Source: Ascaris suum (taxonomy: Eukaryota; Nematoda; Chromadorea; Rhabditida; Ascarididae). From it: a stretch of DNA of 64,000 nucleotides. Numbering within the stretch: the first letter of the stretch is position 1; every line of letters starts with the position of its first letter. The translations under genes were made by a program, and so were the position numbers. Below the pieces are notes generated by a model. It saw only the letters and a program-made list of their open reading frames with translations. It did not search any database and was not told the origin of the DNA. Location: contig CM024177.1 in assembly GCA_013433145.1 (NCBI GenBank), forward strand, positions 8,024,110 through 8,088,109, read 5' to 3'. Below, piece after piece: positions 1 to 13,080 of this stretch.

Positions 1-3000
1 AGTCGTTATGCAGCTCGTTTATATATTTTACTAAATACAATTAAGTAAAGTAAAACTTCGATGAATATTCAAATAGCGGGAATAAATACAGCAACGAAAC
101 AATGCTTTCGCAAAGAAAATCAAAAAAGCTTAATCGTAGCGAACGCGATCGATGATTTCTCGTATAAGTGAGCTTTTTATACAATCACTGAGCGTCAAAT
201 GACACAAGTGTTTTGGCATGCAAATAATGACGGTAGCTGTCAGAAATTCACAAAAAACTGGTTTGTTTTAGAGAGTTGAAAAGATTTATGCGGCCTTTAA
301 AGGAAGTGACATCTTCCCGACGCGTTACTTGATTTGAAATGTCAACTGACTAAAAGGAATACAGGAGGGGAGGAGGGGGAAGCAAAAGTATTTAGTGTCG
401 AACCATTGAACGAGGTTAAAAGCATAGAGAATTTTATGAGAGAAAATCTAAGCAAGTTCAAAGAGGTAAAGCAGCAAACAGGTAAGGCAGCACTAACGAA
501 AAAAACATTGTCCAACACTTATGAACTCAGAAACGAGAGAATATCATTGACGTTTTACTTGCAACGTTCACCTGTTTAATGTCATATTTTCATAAATGAC
601 TCCCATTATGAGCACAATAAGAGCAAAAGTGCATTTGATCTAAGGGATGCCATCTGACGAGGTTGCTATATCCGTTCATCGAAGCTGGTTGTTTTGTAAT
701 GAGGACATATTGAACTCGTGCACGTGCACCATTATTTCAACTATACAAGATTGCTGTATTCCCCTATAATTAAATGCACGTCATGCTTTCTTTATTGTTG
801 AATTCACAAGACTCTCCAGCCACACGAACTTAGCCATCGCGAGGATTAAATCGTATCCGACTTACCTCGTTCACCTGACATCATTTAAAACCTCATTGGA
901 ACGCGAACGTTTCGAAACACTCTACAAGTAAAACACCGGCACACTTTGCAAACACTGTAATTTACTAAAAGTAAAATTACATTAACAGCCTCATATTAAC
1001 TGTTATAAGTTAAATGCTGACTGATATAAATCCGCCACCTTCGTTAATCCATAAGGCAAGCATAAAGACGCAAGAACGAACCATACGTGAGCCGGAAACA
1101 CCTTGCACTTATCATCTTTCTAGTACTGTAATGAGTCACGTCTGCCACGAGCATCGCGCTTGAATGATCTAGGTCACAGAGGGTGGCACGATCTTCTGGA
1201 TACTCAGCTAGAGAACAGTATAACTAGCCTCGTTCGTCTCGTTGTTAAAGAATAATTCCACACACGACACGCAGGAAATACACATATTGCATGCCTGCAG
1301 AATGGATACGCTGAACGTATTCGACGGGTTTTCATTACGTATCCCCGACCAATTTCTTAAAATTATAGTCCCACATGGTCACTCCACCTAGTTTATGGCA
1401 TCAGGCTGGTAAGGAATATTCAAAAACGTTACACCTGCCTCGCTTTCAAGTTTTTCGTGAGATCAGTACCAACCAGATCACACTGAGAGGTCGAAAATGT
1501 TTGACTGCGGACCCCCTTGAATATCGAAGAATTAAATTCAACTCGAACATTCGCCGTAAAATTGCACTCACTAGCTCGGAATTCACTCTCTTCGATCTAT
1601 TTCAGCACATATCTAACAATAGCCGTTGTGGACGTAAATAACAGTTAATACCTACTACCAATTTGTTCAAAACACACCAGCCAATAGCGAGCAGATCCCT
1701 CACCCCACCTTTGTGTCAACTGCCAGTCCCCACATCCAACCTCTAGGCTATTCTCCAACCTTGTATCCCACCCCCATACTATACCTTCCCATCACTTTCC
1801 TATAACCACATAGGAAGCAATCAAATATATAAAATGATATTTCTGAATGCAAATATTCTCTACAACAAGTAATCAAAATGTGAATCACCAAGCACCAAAC
1901 GTTGTGGATATGAATTTGCAAACTGTCATCTCTCATCCATCAACGTTATTCGTTTAGCGGAAATATGCATCGATCAAAATGAATTGAATAAGCAAAGATA
2001 CTCCCTCAATATGGCCGTTATTTCGTGTGATTCATAGCCGCAGAGGTATTCGTTATGAATCCTCTACGCAAAAACATAAACACTCAACATTTAATAATTC
2101 TTCATTATACCTTTGTGGATACAGATTTTTCTAACTAAAACAACATCAATTGCACACCTTCTCTATCATAAACTCTCGACAACGAAAACATCGTTATGAG
2201 ACTCCTATAACAACTCCGGCGGTGATCCGCCAAAAACAGTAAAAGAGCTATTTCTTGCATTCTCAAAACAACTACCTACGATGATGTGGAACTGATGTAG
2301 CAATCCTTTCTGAAATACCTCATTATCGTTAAGTATTTATTCGATAAGTAAATAGGTTTTCAAAGCAAAAAAAGAGCACACGATCCAATAGAGTTAAGAA
2401 ATTTGACATAATATGAAGAACGCAAGTAAAATTCAAAAGCGACGATGATTTGTAGTGGATGAAGAAATTCGGTCCATTCATGTGTTAAAAAAAAAAAAAA
2501 TTAAAACAAGGCATAACCAATATATTTCACAAAGGCTTCCATCAAATAGGACAAAAAATGAGCTTTAACGATTATGCATAAATAATCTCTGACAAATGTA
2601 TCGAAAAAGAAACAAGAATTTAAGACGACATATGGCTATTAAAGTATAACTCAATGCAAAGCAAATAACTCCAATTTTTCTTACACTCGCAAATCGAATA
2701 TAACATTATTCGGATTATCAATACGAGATTCACAAAATGTTGTATGCAAAAATAGTGCGGGATATAAATAACCTCTCTCCTAATCAACATCTCAAATCAT
2801 CAGAAATACAGGGGAGCAGTGAAAAGAGTCCAAACGCAAGAAGCATTGCATATTTAAAGAGAAAACATCAACTAAGATATATTATTCAAGCAAAGCAACC
2901 TTTAAAGAGTAATGTGGATAAAGCAATGAAAACGCCCATAACTGCGCTTTAAAACATATACATTCGACAACAAATAGAGATTTGTAAAGATATCAGTATC

Positions 3001-3445
3001 CACAAAGATTTGTTGAAGAGAATCAATTATGAAACTTAATGACACTTTATGAAACAACATGATACTGCAACTTCATCTCCACCACAATTAAATAAACCTT
3101 TAAATAAGTTCGAGCTTGAGCAATCAGCAAAATATTTTTTGCAATTAAAGCAAAAAATATCAATATAACACATCAGCAAAAACCCCGGCTACTGCAATTT
3201 GCATAAATGCAATCATGTTGTAAATGATCCATTAAAAGGCAACTTTCAACGCATTGTACTTACTCACTCAACATATTCTAACTGATATAAAGTCATAGGC
3301 CATAAAAAATTAAATTAGATACAATTAATCTCGAAATGAATAAATCAAGAAATCGAAAAGCTCATTATGCAGACTTAATAGTAATATGCACACTCCGCAA
3401 AATGCACCCGATGAAGCTGAAATTGGAACGGTCGAATGGGATCGC
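1..3445. other. Gene-poor stretch at the left edge
   Basis: I see no recognisable gene here. The sequence is AT-rich with many stops in all frames. The longest open frame (1375-1641, plus strand, 88 codons) resembles no family I know and has no convincing splice context. The region lies downstream of the Pmp3-family gene, so its right part probably includes that gene's 3' UTR, though I found no AATAAA close to the stop. Exons of an unrelated gene could be hidden if they are short and poorly conserved. Confidence 0.5.
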
Positions 3446-4026
3446 TTAGTTGGTAGTGTAGGCTGTACCACGCGGCTCATAGTAGAAACAAATGTAAATA
3501 GCGTGGATCACACCGGGCACCCATCCGATGATCGTCAAAACGATACTCAACAAAAAGTGAATATCGCAACCTCGAGCAACCAGCACTGCGATCGGCTAAA
3601 AAGTCCGTCAGTGATTCCAGCCGCTATAGCCAGATTCCTCTCACCACATACTCTCACTCCCTCTCCACAGCCGAAATATCTTTGAATAAACGAACTTAAT
3701 ATAAGAAAGCACATCTAATTTTACAAGCTCCGCAAACTCTTTGTGATTCAAAAAACTTACAGGAGGAAGGAGAACAACAACGCAACAATTTCAACGGGGT
3801 TTTCCACATACTCTTACCAGAAACTAAAACAGTAATCGACATCGACCCCGAAGCGTATTTAAGCCCACAGGCTTTTACTGGTGCTTATTGCTTTTAACTT
3901 CAAAAACATGAACAAATGACTTCATGAAAAGTTTACTTGTTTGAATGCTTACTGGGCTTAATGAGTTCAAAATTTACTTACTGGGCAAATAAGACAAAGT
4001 ATAAGTTCGATGATAGTGCAGCACAT
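3446..4026 (-). CDS. Pmp3/UPF0057 family small membrane protein (two exons)
   Basis: Exons 3982-4026 (15 codons, begins ATG TGC TGC) and 3446-3595 (49 codons plus TAA) join in phase 0 across a GTAAGT donor and a TTTTTAG acceptor, giving 64 residues. The protein shows the family signature: a first hydrophobic helix (ELILCLICP then PIAVLVARGCD) and a second helix with LTIIGWVPGVIHAIY, followed by a short polar tail ending in Thr-Asn. Pmp3 proteins are two-pass plasma-membrane proteolipids that affect membrane potential and salt sensitivity in yeast and plants; nematodes carry several copies. Length fits the family (about 50-80 residues). Both exons are too short to stand out as long open frames. 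No clear trans-splice acceptor precedes the ATG. The family call is strong; the worm-specific role is unknown. Confidence 0.9.
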
Positions 4027-6928
4027 CGTTGATAAGACACCTCAAGATGTCACCTCTAGTGCTAAACTTGGTCGTTGGCACACTGAAAATTCCTGAACAA
4101 ATAACTTTCGAATAAGAACACCCGTTCCCCGTTCTGCATTAAACGGAACGGGGGAGGATTCGCGCATAAACTTAGAGGAAACGCGAAGCACAACCACAAA
4201 GAACGACGAACGAATGAAACATCCGATATGGTGCGTGCTTTTCGCAAATCATTTCATACCGAATGGCTGTCAATTACTCACAAACAAGTAAAGAAGCAAA
4301 CAACAGCAGCTGGCACGACATTCATTATGAATGCGCAACAAATAATAAGGCGTATGCAAAAATGCATTCATATTTCAAATGACTACAGCTATTAAATGTC
4401 CGAGGGGTTTTCAAGGCCATAATTGACTGTGCTCCTGAAACTGAGGCATCATCCCGAAAGTTGATAAAGGAAGTGGTGCTATGGTCCACGTTGGTATTCA
4501 CCAATCTCTTCATTTTACCTCGGATGATTGCTGAGTTGAAGTTACCGCACAGCACATGCACACATGTCTAGGCGCAAAAATGTCGTCGCGCAATGTGCTT
4601 TGCAAAAGTGAATCTGTAAAGCGGCATAAAAGTAAGGAAATTCTGGTTAATGGTGCCCCCTCCTCCTCCCAGGTTTTCGTTGTAGAAATCCAGCGCTACA
4701 GTGTGCTTTCCCACTCGAATTTTACACGTTAGCAGGATGAACTGCAAACTTAATGTAACATTCGAGTTGTTCCTAACTTCTCAGAAGTTAATGAATCTCA
4801 AATCAGAAAGCCAACACCAGAATTGAAGACAATATGTAACAAAGCTCGCAAATTTGCCTCCATCAATCTGCAGTTTGAAGGCATCAGATGGTCAAAAAAT
4901 TATTAAAGAAGCATTAAAAAACTGCAGCGAAACTTCGACTGAAAACATTTCCATAGAAAGCTAAGATTTATACGGCTTATACGATATATCATATCCCGTC
5001 AGCTCCACAAATCCACAGAATGGAGGTAAACATTGCCTGTTTAGCTTATATCCCACAAAGCTGCGCAACGCGACGCTAATCACCACTTTATTATTGAAGA
5101 GTTATACAATTCAGTATGCAACAATCTGCATATTCGCCGAATTTTACTCGTTGTCAAAGTAATGTCTAAATATACAGCAATTTTCTCTGAAAACTGAAAA
5201 ACATTTATGCCTAAATATATTCACGCTGAAATAAAGAAGCTCCAATAGGTGCACAGGGATGAAGTAGTAAAACGTGGCGGCGAGAGGGAATGGGGCGAGG
5301 AGATTCCCATAAGCAACGATTCGTTTGGTTCACCAAGTGTTGCGTTTTGCACATCTCACTCCTTCAAGCAACACGCATAAATCTAGACCATTTAAATCGA
5401 TGTATGCCACATATCTACCTATAACCAACGCAACTCAGATAATCAATTAATTAGATTGCTGACATAAATACTGAGAGGAGTGGGGGGGGGGGGGGGGGGG
5501 GGGGGGAGGAGCGAAGGGGAAAAGTTTAATGGGAAACTAACGGTCGTATTTGTGTCTAACCTAAAAAATCTATGCTGCACACTTATCTCTAGATGCGCTC
5601 TCTCCCTCGTCCCTCCTTCTGTCGATGCGACCAGACTGCGTCTGTTGATGCAGTGATACTTATGAAGCTAGCTCAAGTACATTCGAAAATTCTGCACAAC
5701 GACTGCTAACAAACAATTTAAAGGATCAGCACGACGCACCACACTCCGACGGGTTTACACCAAACGTACGGACATCGAATGCAGACCCTACCCGAAAAAC
5801 TTGCATTCCGTGTGCGTCCTCCAACCATTAATTCGTTGCATTTATGCAAGTATATACCCTACCCGAGGAGGACTGATAACAGGAAATCGATCGTTTAATT
5901 TTTAGTGAATACCCTGAAGAAAATAGACAACAAAGTGCTTAATGCTTATTGAAATAATATAAATGCGGCAAATAAACCCGCTGGAATTAATAGACCGTTA
6001 AAAGTACAAAGAAAAAACTTTATTATGAGTTATATTCGAGGATGAATTTATTAAGGAATAAATTAACAGAACAACAGACAGCACGTCAAAAACGACTATA
6101 AAATGGCCGAGTATTAGAACCAATGAAGCTATTTTCCACTTGAACAGATCACCTCTGCCCTCTATAAACTCTCCGTCTTTATACAGTGATAATATCAACT
6201 GCTGCTATTCATCTCAATATACTTCCCCTGCCAACAAAATGAGCTTCACCGAGGAATGCAGTAAAAAGGATTTCATATATTGGTGCATAAAACCATAATT
6301 TCAAGCATGCAGGATCTCATTCAAGCAAATTAGAAGTAAAAACAAATAAATGGAAAAAGAAGGGGACAAATGCGCTCTCGAAAGCGCACTATGTCACAAA
6401 ACGACTACAAAATGTACCCTCTTCATCGCACACATATGGCGACAATCATATGTCAATAAAGAATCACGCGCCTAGCATCGTATTCTGTGAGACGATTGCG
6501 CAATTCTGCCGACCTGAACACATTACAACAAAGAGTATTTGACAAGAATCAACCTGAAACCTTTCAATTATCAATGAAAAAAAACTCGCATGGTGTGAAA
6601 TGCAGGAGAGAAGATGATGAACTTTGGGAGTTTCATGATTAACAGGTAACACAGGTGATGGGTGCAGGTATGAGATGTACCTTGTGTGATTCAAAAATCT
6701 GATCATCGTTACCGATCGTAGTCAATTATCGTCATGACTTATAGGATCCGGATGAATGCGACTTTGACGTGAAACAAATAACACCTCAAAAATTCACTAT
6801 TATGTCTTCAATGAAATGTAAAAAAGAACAAGTGCATAACTATTATGCAACTTGTCTTGTCCACCAGATGACCAATGAATGACCATAAATACTTGTAAAT
6901 TATCACCTGAAAAATGAGATGAATGATG
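4027..6928. other. Intergenic stretch between Pmp3-like gene and TRAPPC2
   Basis: No gene is recognisable. It holds a run of 25 G at 5482-5506 flanked by GA-rich sequence, and a slightly GC-richer segment near 5580-5880 that could be promoter sequence for the Pmp3-like gene (inference only). The right end should include the TRAPPC2 3' UTR; I found no canonical AATAAA in the first 150 nt after the TRAPPC2 stop. Confidence 0.5.
5482..5506. repeat. Poly-G run, 25 G
   Basis: An uninterrupted G run inside a GA-rich tract. The length is likely polymorphic or uncertain in assembly. It has clear G-quadruplex potential. Confidence 0.9.
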
Positions 6929-9900
6929 CTAAGAGCAGAGATGTTTCTTGCCATAAAACATCGCCTTCTGATCGAAACTTGTCGACCTAATCGGCGAATT
7001 GATAACATAGAAAGGATTCATCGAATGTTTTATATACATTTCATAAATCTCCTGAAATTAACTCTCATTATCGCTCACTTTATATTTGCATAGCATTTCC
7101 CCCAAACAATTTCGGTAGTGATGCCAGAGCAATGACCGGAAAGAATGTTGGCTGGAAGAGAAAACTCCGAACGAATGAACAATTCCGCTTCAAAATATAT
7201 TTCAATTATCTAAGGATTTATTTAACATTGAAGAATATCTAGAGAAGAAATTGAGTTGAATGATGTTATTATGCTCGTACTCGCAAGATTCCCTTACGAA
7301 TACGAAAAGTGGCCATTAGGATAAAGAACTGAAAGTATATTGCTGCCAGCCGATGACAATATTCCGCATAAAAGAAGCAATCGCTCAACAATAAATGAGA
7401 GTTGGAAACCAATTATTTCATCCGACCAACTTGGCTTTAAACGCATATAAACATATGTAAACTTCATAATCGACGAATAAAAAACACGTCGACAGATCCT
7501 TTCGCTCTCATATGCCGGTGTTAGATTGATGTCTTATGCTGCGAATATCAATTTCTGTCCTTCACCTGCGAGCGCTAATTTTGGGACTTCACGACCGTTG
7601 AGTAGTGCAGACACCCCTTTCTCCGAAAAGCGTTTTGAGAACTTTAGCTGTGTATGGACGGAAATAATCCCGCAGCAAAAATATCAAATACTGCGTAGTC
7701 CTTCTCTCACGCATAACTAAACTAACCTCGAGTGTCCTCCCTCCTTACCAGCAAATCCGCTTGCAGCATAAAACTAAGGAAACGAGTTTTTTATAGCACG
7801 AGAACATATTATCGTAGCTTGTCTGAACTTTTTATAAACAAAAATGTGTTTAGAACTCTTCACATCTGATGTCAAATCTTTCGAAGGATTCATTTAAGGC
7901 GACACGACTGACGTGCACTTGTTATGCACAAAAGCATAAGCTAGCACCGACGGTAATATCGAATATTATGATGTATTCTTTGTTTTTAAGCATCAAATCA
8001 CATATCACTATATTATTCTATTGAAAATTAGGAGGAACCATATCTTCGAAAAAATTAATCGGCGACCATGAATACGGAGAGACATTTTCCCGATCGGTTA
8101 TGTGTTCTTGAATCCGTGATTTCCCGGGCAAGCAAGTCAATATGCCAGGTTTCAGTACCAGTTTATACAAACTACACCGATTTGATGGAAGGAAGGCGGT
8201 AGGTAAAACAAACGAGAGAATGGAGCAAACTTAAATAGTTGATGAATGTGGAAATATATTCTCACCTCCTTACAAACACTCCCATAAATATTGTGGGCTG
8301 ATGTGCGTCAACGCCAAAAAAAGATTAACAAAAACGAATCCTTTTTAAGTCATAATCGTCATTTCCGCATGTATCGTTATAGAGACCAAAATCTGAGTTC
8401 ACGACAGGCGTGTCATTGAGATTCTGAGTTAGAAGCAAAAAAAATAGAGAGCTTTTGAATTAAGGATAGAAATGAAACGAAGCTTCTCATTCAAGAACAA
8501 AAGCAATGCCATATTTTAAAAAAAGAAGGACAACTCTCGTCCCAAAAGGATCACATCGGTTATTCAAAAGTGCCCCATTCTCGACGCTAACCATAAATAA
8601 GAAACAGAATTGAGCGTCACCTGAAAAAATAGTCGAATACCTTCGTCGTTCTTTTGACAATGCAACATGACAAACCTCATTCTGCTCGCCGTCACGAACG
8701 CCGATACGTACCATTCATTAAATTTGTCGATCATCTGAATGCATCCGAACGATCAAAACATAAAGAGAATTTCCATTTCAATAACAGCACAGTCTCACTC
8801 CTTTATCCAAGTAAGAGGTAGTCATATTTCGCTGAGCAAAACTTTCCTAACGATTCAGTCGATTCAAAATCCCACATCTTGTTCATGGAATATCGTCTAC
8901 AGACATTAGCAATAAAAGATTCGTTTTTTAGACAGCACTTCAAGAAAACGTTTCAAGAAAACCTTCAATTAAAGACATTATGGACGAATCCTGATCAACG
9001 TCTCTCACAGATCCCAAATGAGAGGGGGGAGGGGAGTAGAAGGGGATGAGGCGTGTTTATATTCAATACGTTCAGGTCGCATCAGTCCTTTCTTACTCTT
9101 TCATGTGTTTTTGTAGTGCCGCGAAGCTCGCAACTTTTTTTTTGTCACGAAAGGTGGGAGAAGTAAGCGTACGGTCTACTCCAATAATGAATAATTAGTA
9201 ATAACTGTTTCAGTAATAAGTGACATAACACTCCTCCTCCAATTATAAAAGCGGACTCTCGCAACTTGTTACGCATGCCCAGCTACCACATCCTAGGGCA
9301 CAGAATTAGTGGATTTAAATGTAAGGGGGACATCCAAGGAGGATAAAATGGGAAGGAAGAAGGAGGAAAGTTCAGAGTGTTGTGCCCTTTTCTATTCAAA
9401 TTCGTCTGAGGACAGAACTTCTCAGGAAATGGCGAATTTTTCCAAATAGCTGCATAATTTTCACCAATAAAATGCAGGAAATTCACCTTTATTTGCCATT
9501 TTCCACGTTTATCACTAAAGGTTTACCATAACTGACAAAATTTATAAGTTCTTCTTAAAATTGCAATTATTTTCTTGCCAATGGCTTTCGTGTGTTTTAC
9601 CTTTTCCCATTAGATGTCCTCATCTTCCGCAGCAACTTCTTTTTTGGATTTTTTTTTGATAAGGAAGTGATCGAATCCAAAGCCTGATGTCACTAGAAGC
9701 ATAACTTTTATCTTCTTATGGTATAAACGAAAAAAAAGTAAAGGCGTTTTTTTCATAACTTGATGCCCTCCCAATCGCCAATATCAGCTGTTTGTTTCAC
9801 TCGTTGCTGAATGCCTGCAAACCTGACGTTACCTAAGCCTTTTACTGTCACGGACGTACATGGCAGGTACGGATAGCAGGAAGGTTATGAGGCATGCCAA

Positions 9901-10515
9901 AGTACGTATTTATAGCCCAATTCACTGTGGCCGGCCGCGGTCTCACTCCAAGGTGATCAAAAATAACATTAACGCACCTTCCTCGTTTGGACAGCTTGCT
10001 ATTCAAGAGATGGGTAGCTATCACAGCTGGAAAAAAAAGAGCAGAGAAGCCTGATCTCAAACCCTTTAGGCCAGCAAGGGTGATATTTCAGAACCTTTTA
10101 TTGAAAGTGAATCAGAAAAGCACCAATAACAGAAAATAGACCCCATTTAACGAGCTGCATTTCGTCTCGCAAAGTCATTCCAAATGCGATAAAATTTTAA
10201 CAAAACTGTTAAGTGGCATGTGGTATTTTCCAAATGCAGACAATCCAACGACTGAGAGTGATAAAGTGATAAGCGCTTATCAGTCAAATTCAGAAAACAG
10301 GTGCGATAAAACGAGATAACCTTTAGGTACATTTGAGAGTTGGTGATGATCTGTTCGTCGATGATATCGAGTGCTGCATGTGCAATAAACTGATTCAGAT
10401 GGCGTGTATCTGGTTCTCTCTTCTTCTTCGGGTCACAAGGTGGGAACTCCATCTCGAAGATCGGTTGGTCATTGTGACCCACGATCACAAAGTAATATTC
10501 ACGTCCTTGCGTCAT
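6929..10515 (-). CDS. TRAPPC2: TRAPPC2 / sedlin, TRAPP complex subunit (three exons, complete)
   Basis: Exons 10321-10515 (65 codons), 8621-8734 (38 codons) and 6929-7051 (40 codons plus TAG) are all phase 0 and give 143 residues; human TRAPPC2 has 140. It is a longin-fold subunit of the TRAPP tethering/Rab-GEF complexes that act in ER-Golgi traffic. Conserved blocks: [18 protein letters not shown] near residues 7-24, [17 protein letters not shown] near 38-54 (its Asp50 aligns with human Asp47, the residue changed in a known SEDT mutation), [20 protein letters not shown] in exon 2, and [13 protein letters not shown] with FYGKKHL at the C-terminus. The start is the ATG at 10515; an in-frame GTG lies one codon upstream, so I prefer the ATG. 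Donors are GTTATC and GTGACG; acceptors are TTCAG and TTTCAG. Introns are about 1.6 kb each. No frame damage is seen. Confidence 0.95.
9840..10060. repeat. GC-richer repeat-like block inside TRAPPC2 intron 1
   Basis: A compact GC-richer island, including a GGCCGGCCGCGG core, sits in an AT-rich intron and is open on both strands (64 and 70 codons), although neither reading matches the gene. It looks like a dispersed element rather than an exon. Repeat status is inference and needs a genome-wide copy count. Confidence 0.35.
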
Positions 10516-11061
10516 CACATCTCAATAAAACGCTTTCACTGCATCCATTCACTGAACGTATGCGTACGTGTAATCCGCACAACAAATTAAACGATGCGGT
10601 CGAAACGTTCCCTCATCCTCCCCCGTTGCAAAGGTGTTGAATACTTTCCATTGCGGTTCTTAGAAACAAAAGATGCACGTCGAGAAAAGGTACGTAAAAA
10701 CTATACCAGAGGAAAGTATGAATATAAAATCGAAAGAAGGAATTACGGATGCCATGGAGTAATGAAAGTACAAGTCAACAGCTTCTAATGGCAAATTAAT
10801 AAGCAATGGAGAAAATTTTTTGTATTTCGCAGCATCCGGTAAATTAGACTAGAGCCTTTTCCGATTGCTAGCTGAGAAGGGAGCGGATCGCAACGAAGCA
10901 CGCCAGTGGAATCGTGTAAACAAGTCCAAGCTCGGATGTAAAGTGACGCTACAACATGAACAAATATTTGCCAAAAGAGTGCACATGATACGTACCTCTG
11001 CATTCACCCAAAATAAAAATTTTCGGAATCGTGCCCACCTCATTTAATGGATTTGAATGCT

Positions 11062-11089
11062 CCCCCCCCCCCCCCACCCCCCCCCCCCC
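11062..11089. repeat. Poly-C run (C14-A-C13)
   Basis: Two C runs separated by a single A. It is one of many G/C homopolymers spread over the window. Confidence 0.9.
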
Positions 11090-11759
11090 ATCTCCTCTCA
11101 GAAATCTAGCTCATAAAGACATCAAAGTCGCACGTCCAACTGGCGCGCAAAAAAGTGGCAGACTATAAGCTGCCACAGGCGTCAACTGCGTCAACAAGCA
11201 CGATATATAAATAAGTGCAGCAAAAGGTCCATGACTATGAATCTTGGAATTTGAGTTCATTCTTGATGGTTGTGTCTCGCCGCCTATGGGCTGATAGCAT
11301 GCTATCTGCGTAGATTTGTTGTTCGATAATAATAGCCTAGCGTAATGTCGTTCTAACTGTTTACGCTGAAGTTGTACTTGCACGAGAATTGTGTCACATG
11401 GAAAGGAGCTTCCTCTTCTTTCTTTTGAGCTTTTTTTTAGGCGTAAATGTTTGCTGCTGTGTATGTGTGTGTATTTTCTCGTGGTCAATGTATGTTAATG
11501 TTGGACATTTTGTCTGCGACGGTGCATGTCTTCGTTGGCGGGATGAGCGAATATTCGTATGTTTGTTATGTGCGTGTCTACCCTCGTTTTTAATGTCTAA
11601 TATTATAATAAAGGTTTGCTTACATAAGTTTGAGGTGTGATTCACAAGGCAGCGCAAAGATGCAGACAACAGTTCTGTGCATGGCGGTATTGCTATCGGA
11701 AGACGAACCACCTCAACATTATATGACATAGCACTGGGTACTTGACAGGGGAGGGGGGG

Positions 11760-12060
11760 GGGAGGGAGCGTGGCCATTGGTACATGGAAAGCGTCATCAC
11801 TTGCAGTAGCACGCAACCCAGGTCGGACGCGGACAGAGGCCAGAGGACGTGATCATCAGCTTCACGGTGATCGTGGATTGGTCAAGGCACGTTTACCATG
11901 GAGACAACTCGACGGTGAATCGGAAGCACCGCACATCAGCTCAAGTGGGGCTTTGTTTGTTCGCGAACCCTTGGGGGTGTACCACCTTCTTGTTGACTCC
12001 CTGCCAAGGAGTCAATGCAATGCCCGGTATATAATGGATACAGCTTTGCACCCTTTATAT
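11760..12060. repeat. GC-richer repeat-like block
   Basis: About 300 bp clearly richer in G and C than its surroundings, open in two plus-strand frames (103 and 61 codons), with no splice structure or recognisable protein. It is best read as an unclassified dispersed repeat or a decayed element. Confidence 0.35.
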
Positions 12061-12924
12061 CAACAGATCGACGTCAAATAGCTAAATGCGATCGTTCTAC
12101 AACACATTTTAGGCACACTCAGTTTCTCTATTCTACCCTCTATGGCTCATAAATTGACTTACTGCAAACTGTCGCCTTTCGCATGCCAGGCTCAACTCTA
12201 CTCGGCGTCCAACCGACTCTTGGCCACTTCAGTCGGCGAAACCCGCGTTTATTCGGAGACTATAGGCGAACACCTATCTTTACTTTTTCCTTATTTAAGT
12301 GCGTATGTATGTAGTATACGATTTGAACATGATAAAAATTCAGTACTTTGTAAACCATCATATTGATGTTTTGACCCCATCTTGAAGTGATAGTAGTCTT
12401 TCCCATAAGACCGCGTAGTAAGGAAATATTAAGTAAAGAAAAAAAACATCAGAACCTTGGATGGGATGCTACCTGAACGGATGAAATTCCGTTACTTAGT
12501 TTCTTGAGAGCTTTCAGTAATTAAGAAGGGTTTATGCCTGCAATGAGAATGCGTTTATTGCCCCATAGACGGTAATCTCATAACAAGACATCACCGAGTT
12601 TCGAAACTAGAGGAAAATTTTAGTGAGCGTTTAGCCATTGATAGAATGTCAACGAAAATTATATATATATATATATATATCAAGCAACTCTAAAAGCAAC
12701 GTTCACCTCAAAACGAGTTACATCGCACACTGGTCATCGAAATGCCTTATGCAAATCTCAACAACTTCCCCACAATGTGTGGAAGAGTGCAAGCGATCAT
12801 GTTGGCACTCATATTTGAAAGTGCAGTAAAACAGATTGCGCCGATTGTATGGTCTTCATGTCCACTTGCACGCACATAGACACGTTTATTCAACAACCAC
12901 CGGGCTCATCTAGTCAACCTTTTC

Positions 12925-13080
12925 AGTCAAAATATGGGCCGTAAAGGTCGGCGGTGACTCGATGACTTCGAATGGTAGGCCCTTTAACATGCAGCAGCAC
13001 CCCAATTCTGTGGTTTTGCGGATAGGAGAGGAAAGTACTGGTGGGATCTTTCGATCCCACTGATGAAATGGCAAATCCGC
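12925..13080 (+). repeat. Exon-like or repeat-derived block
   Basis: A TTTTCAG acceptor-like site at about 12923-12929 is followed by an open plus-strand frame reading KIWAVKVGGDSM... and ...FNMQQHPNSVVLRIGEES before a TGA. Composition is GC-richer than the flanks. I do not recognise the family. It could be the last exon of a small plus-strand gene or a fragment of a dispersed element. Confidence 0.25.

Noticed and set aside
3720..3830. Alternative first exon for the Pmp3-like gene, ending CTCCT|GTAAGT
   Set aside because: The frame that would join in phase 0 has a TGA just upstream and no ATG. The exon at 3982-4026 has an ATG, the right phase and the family helix.
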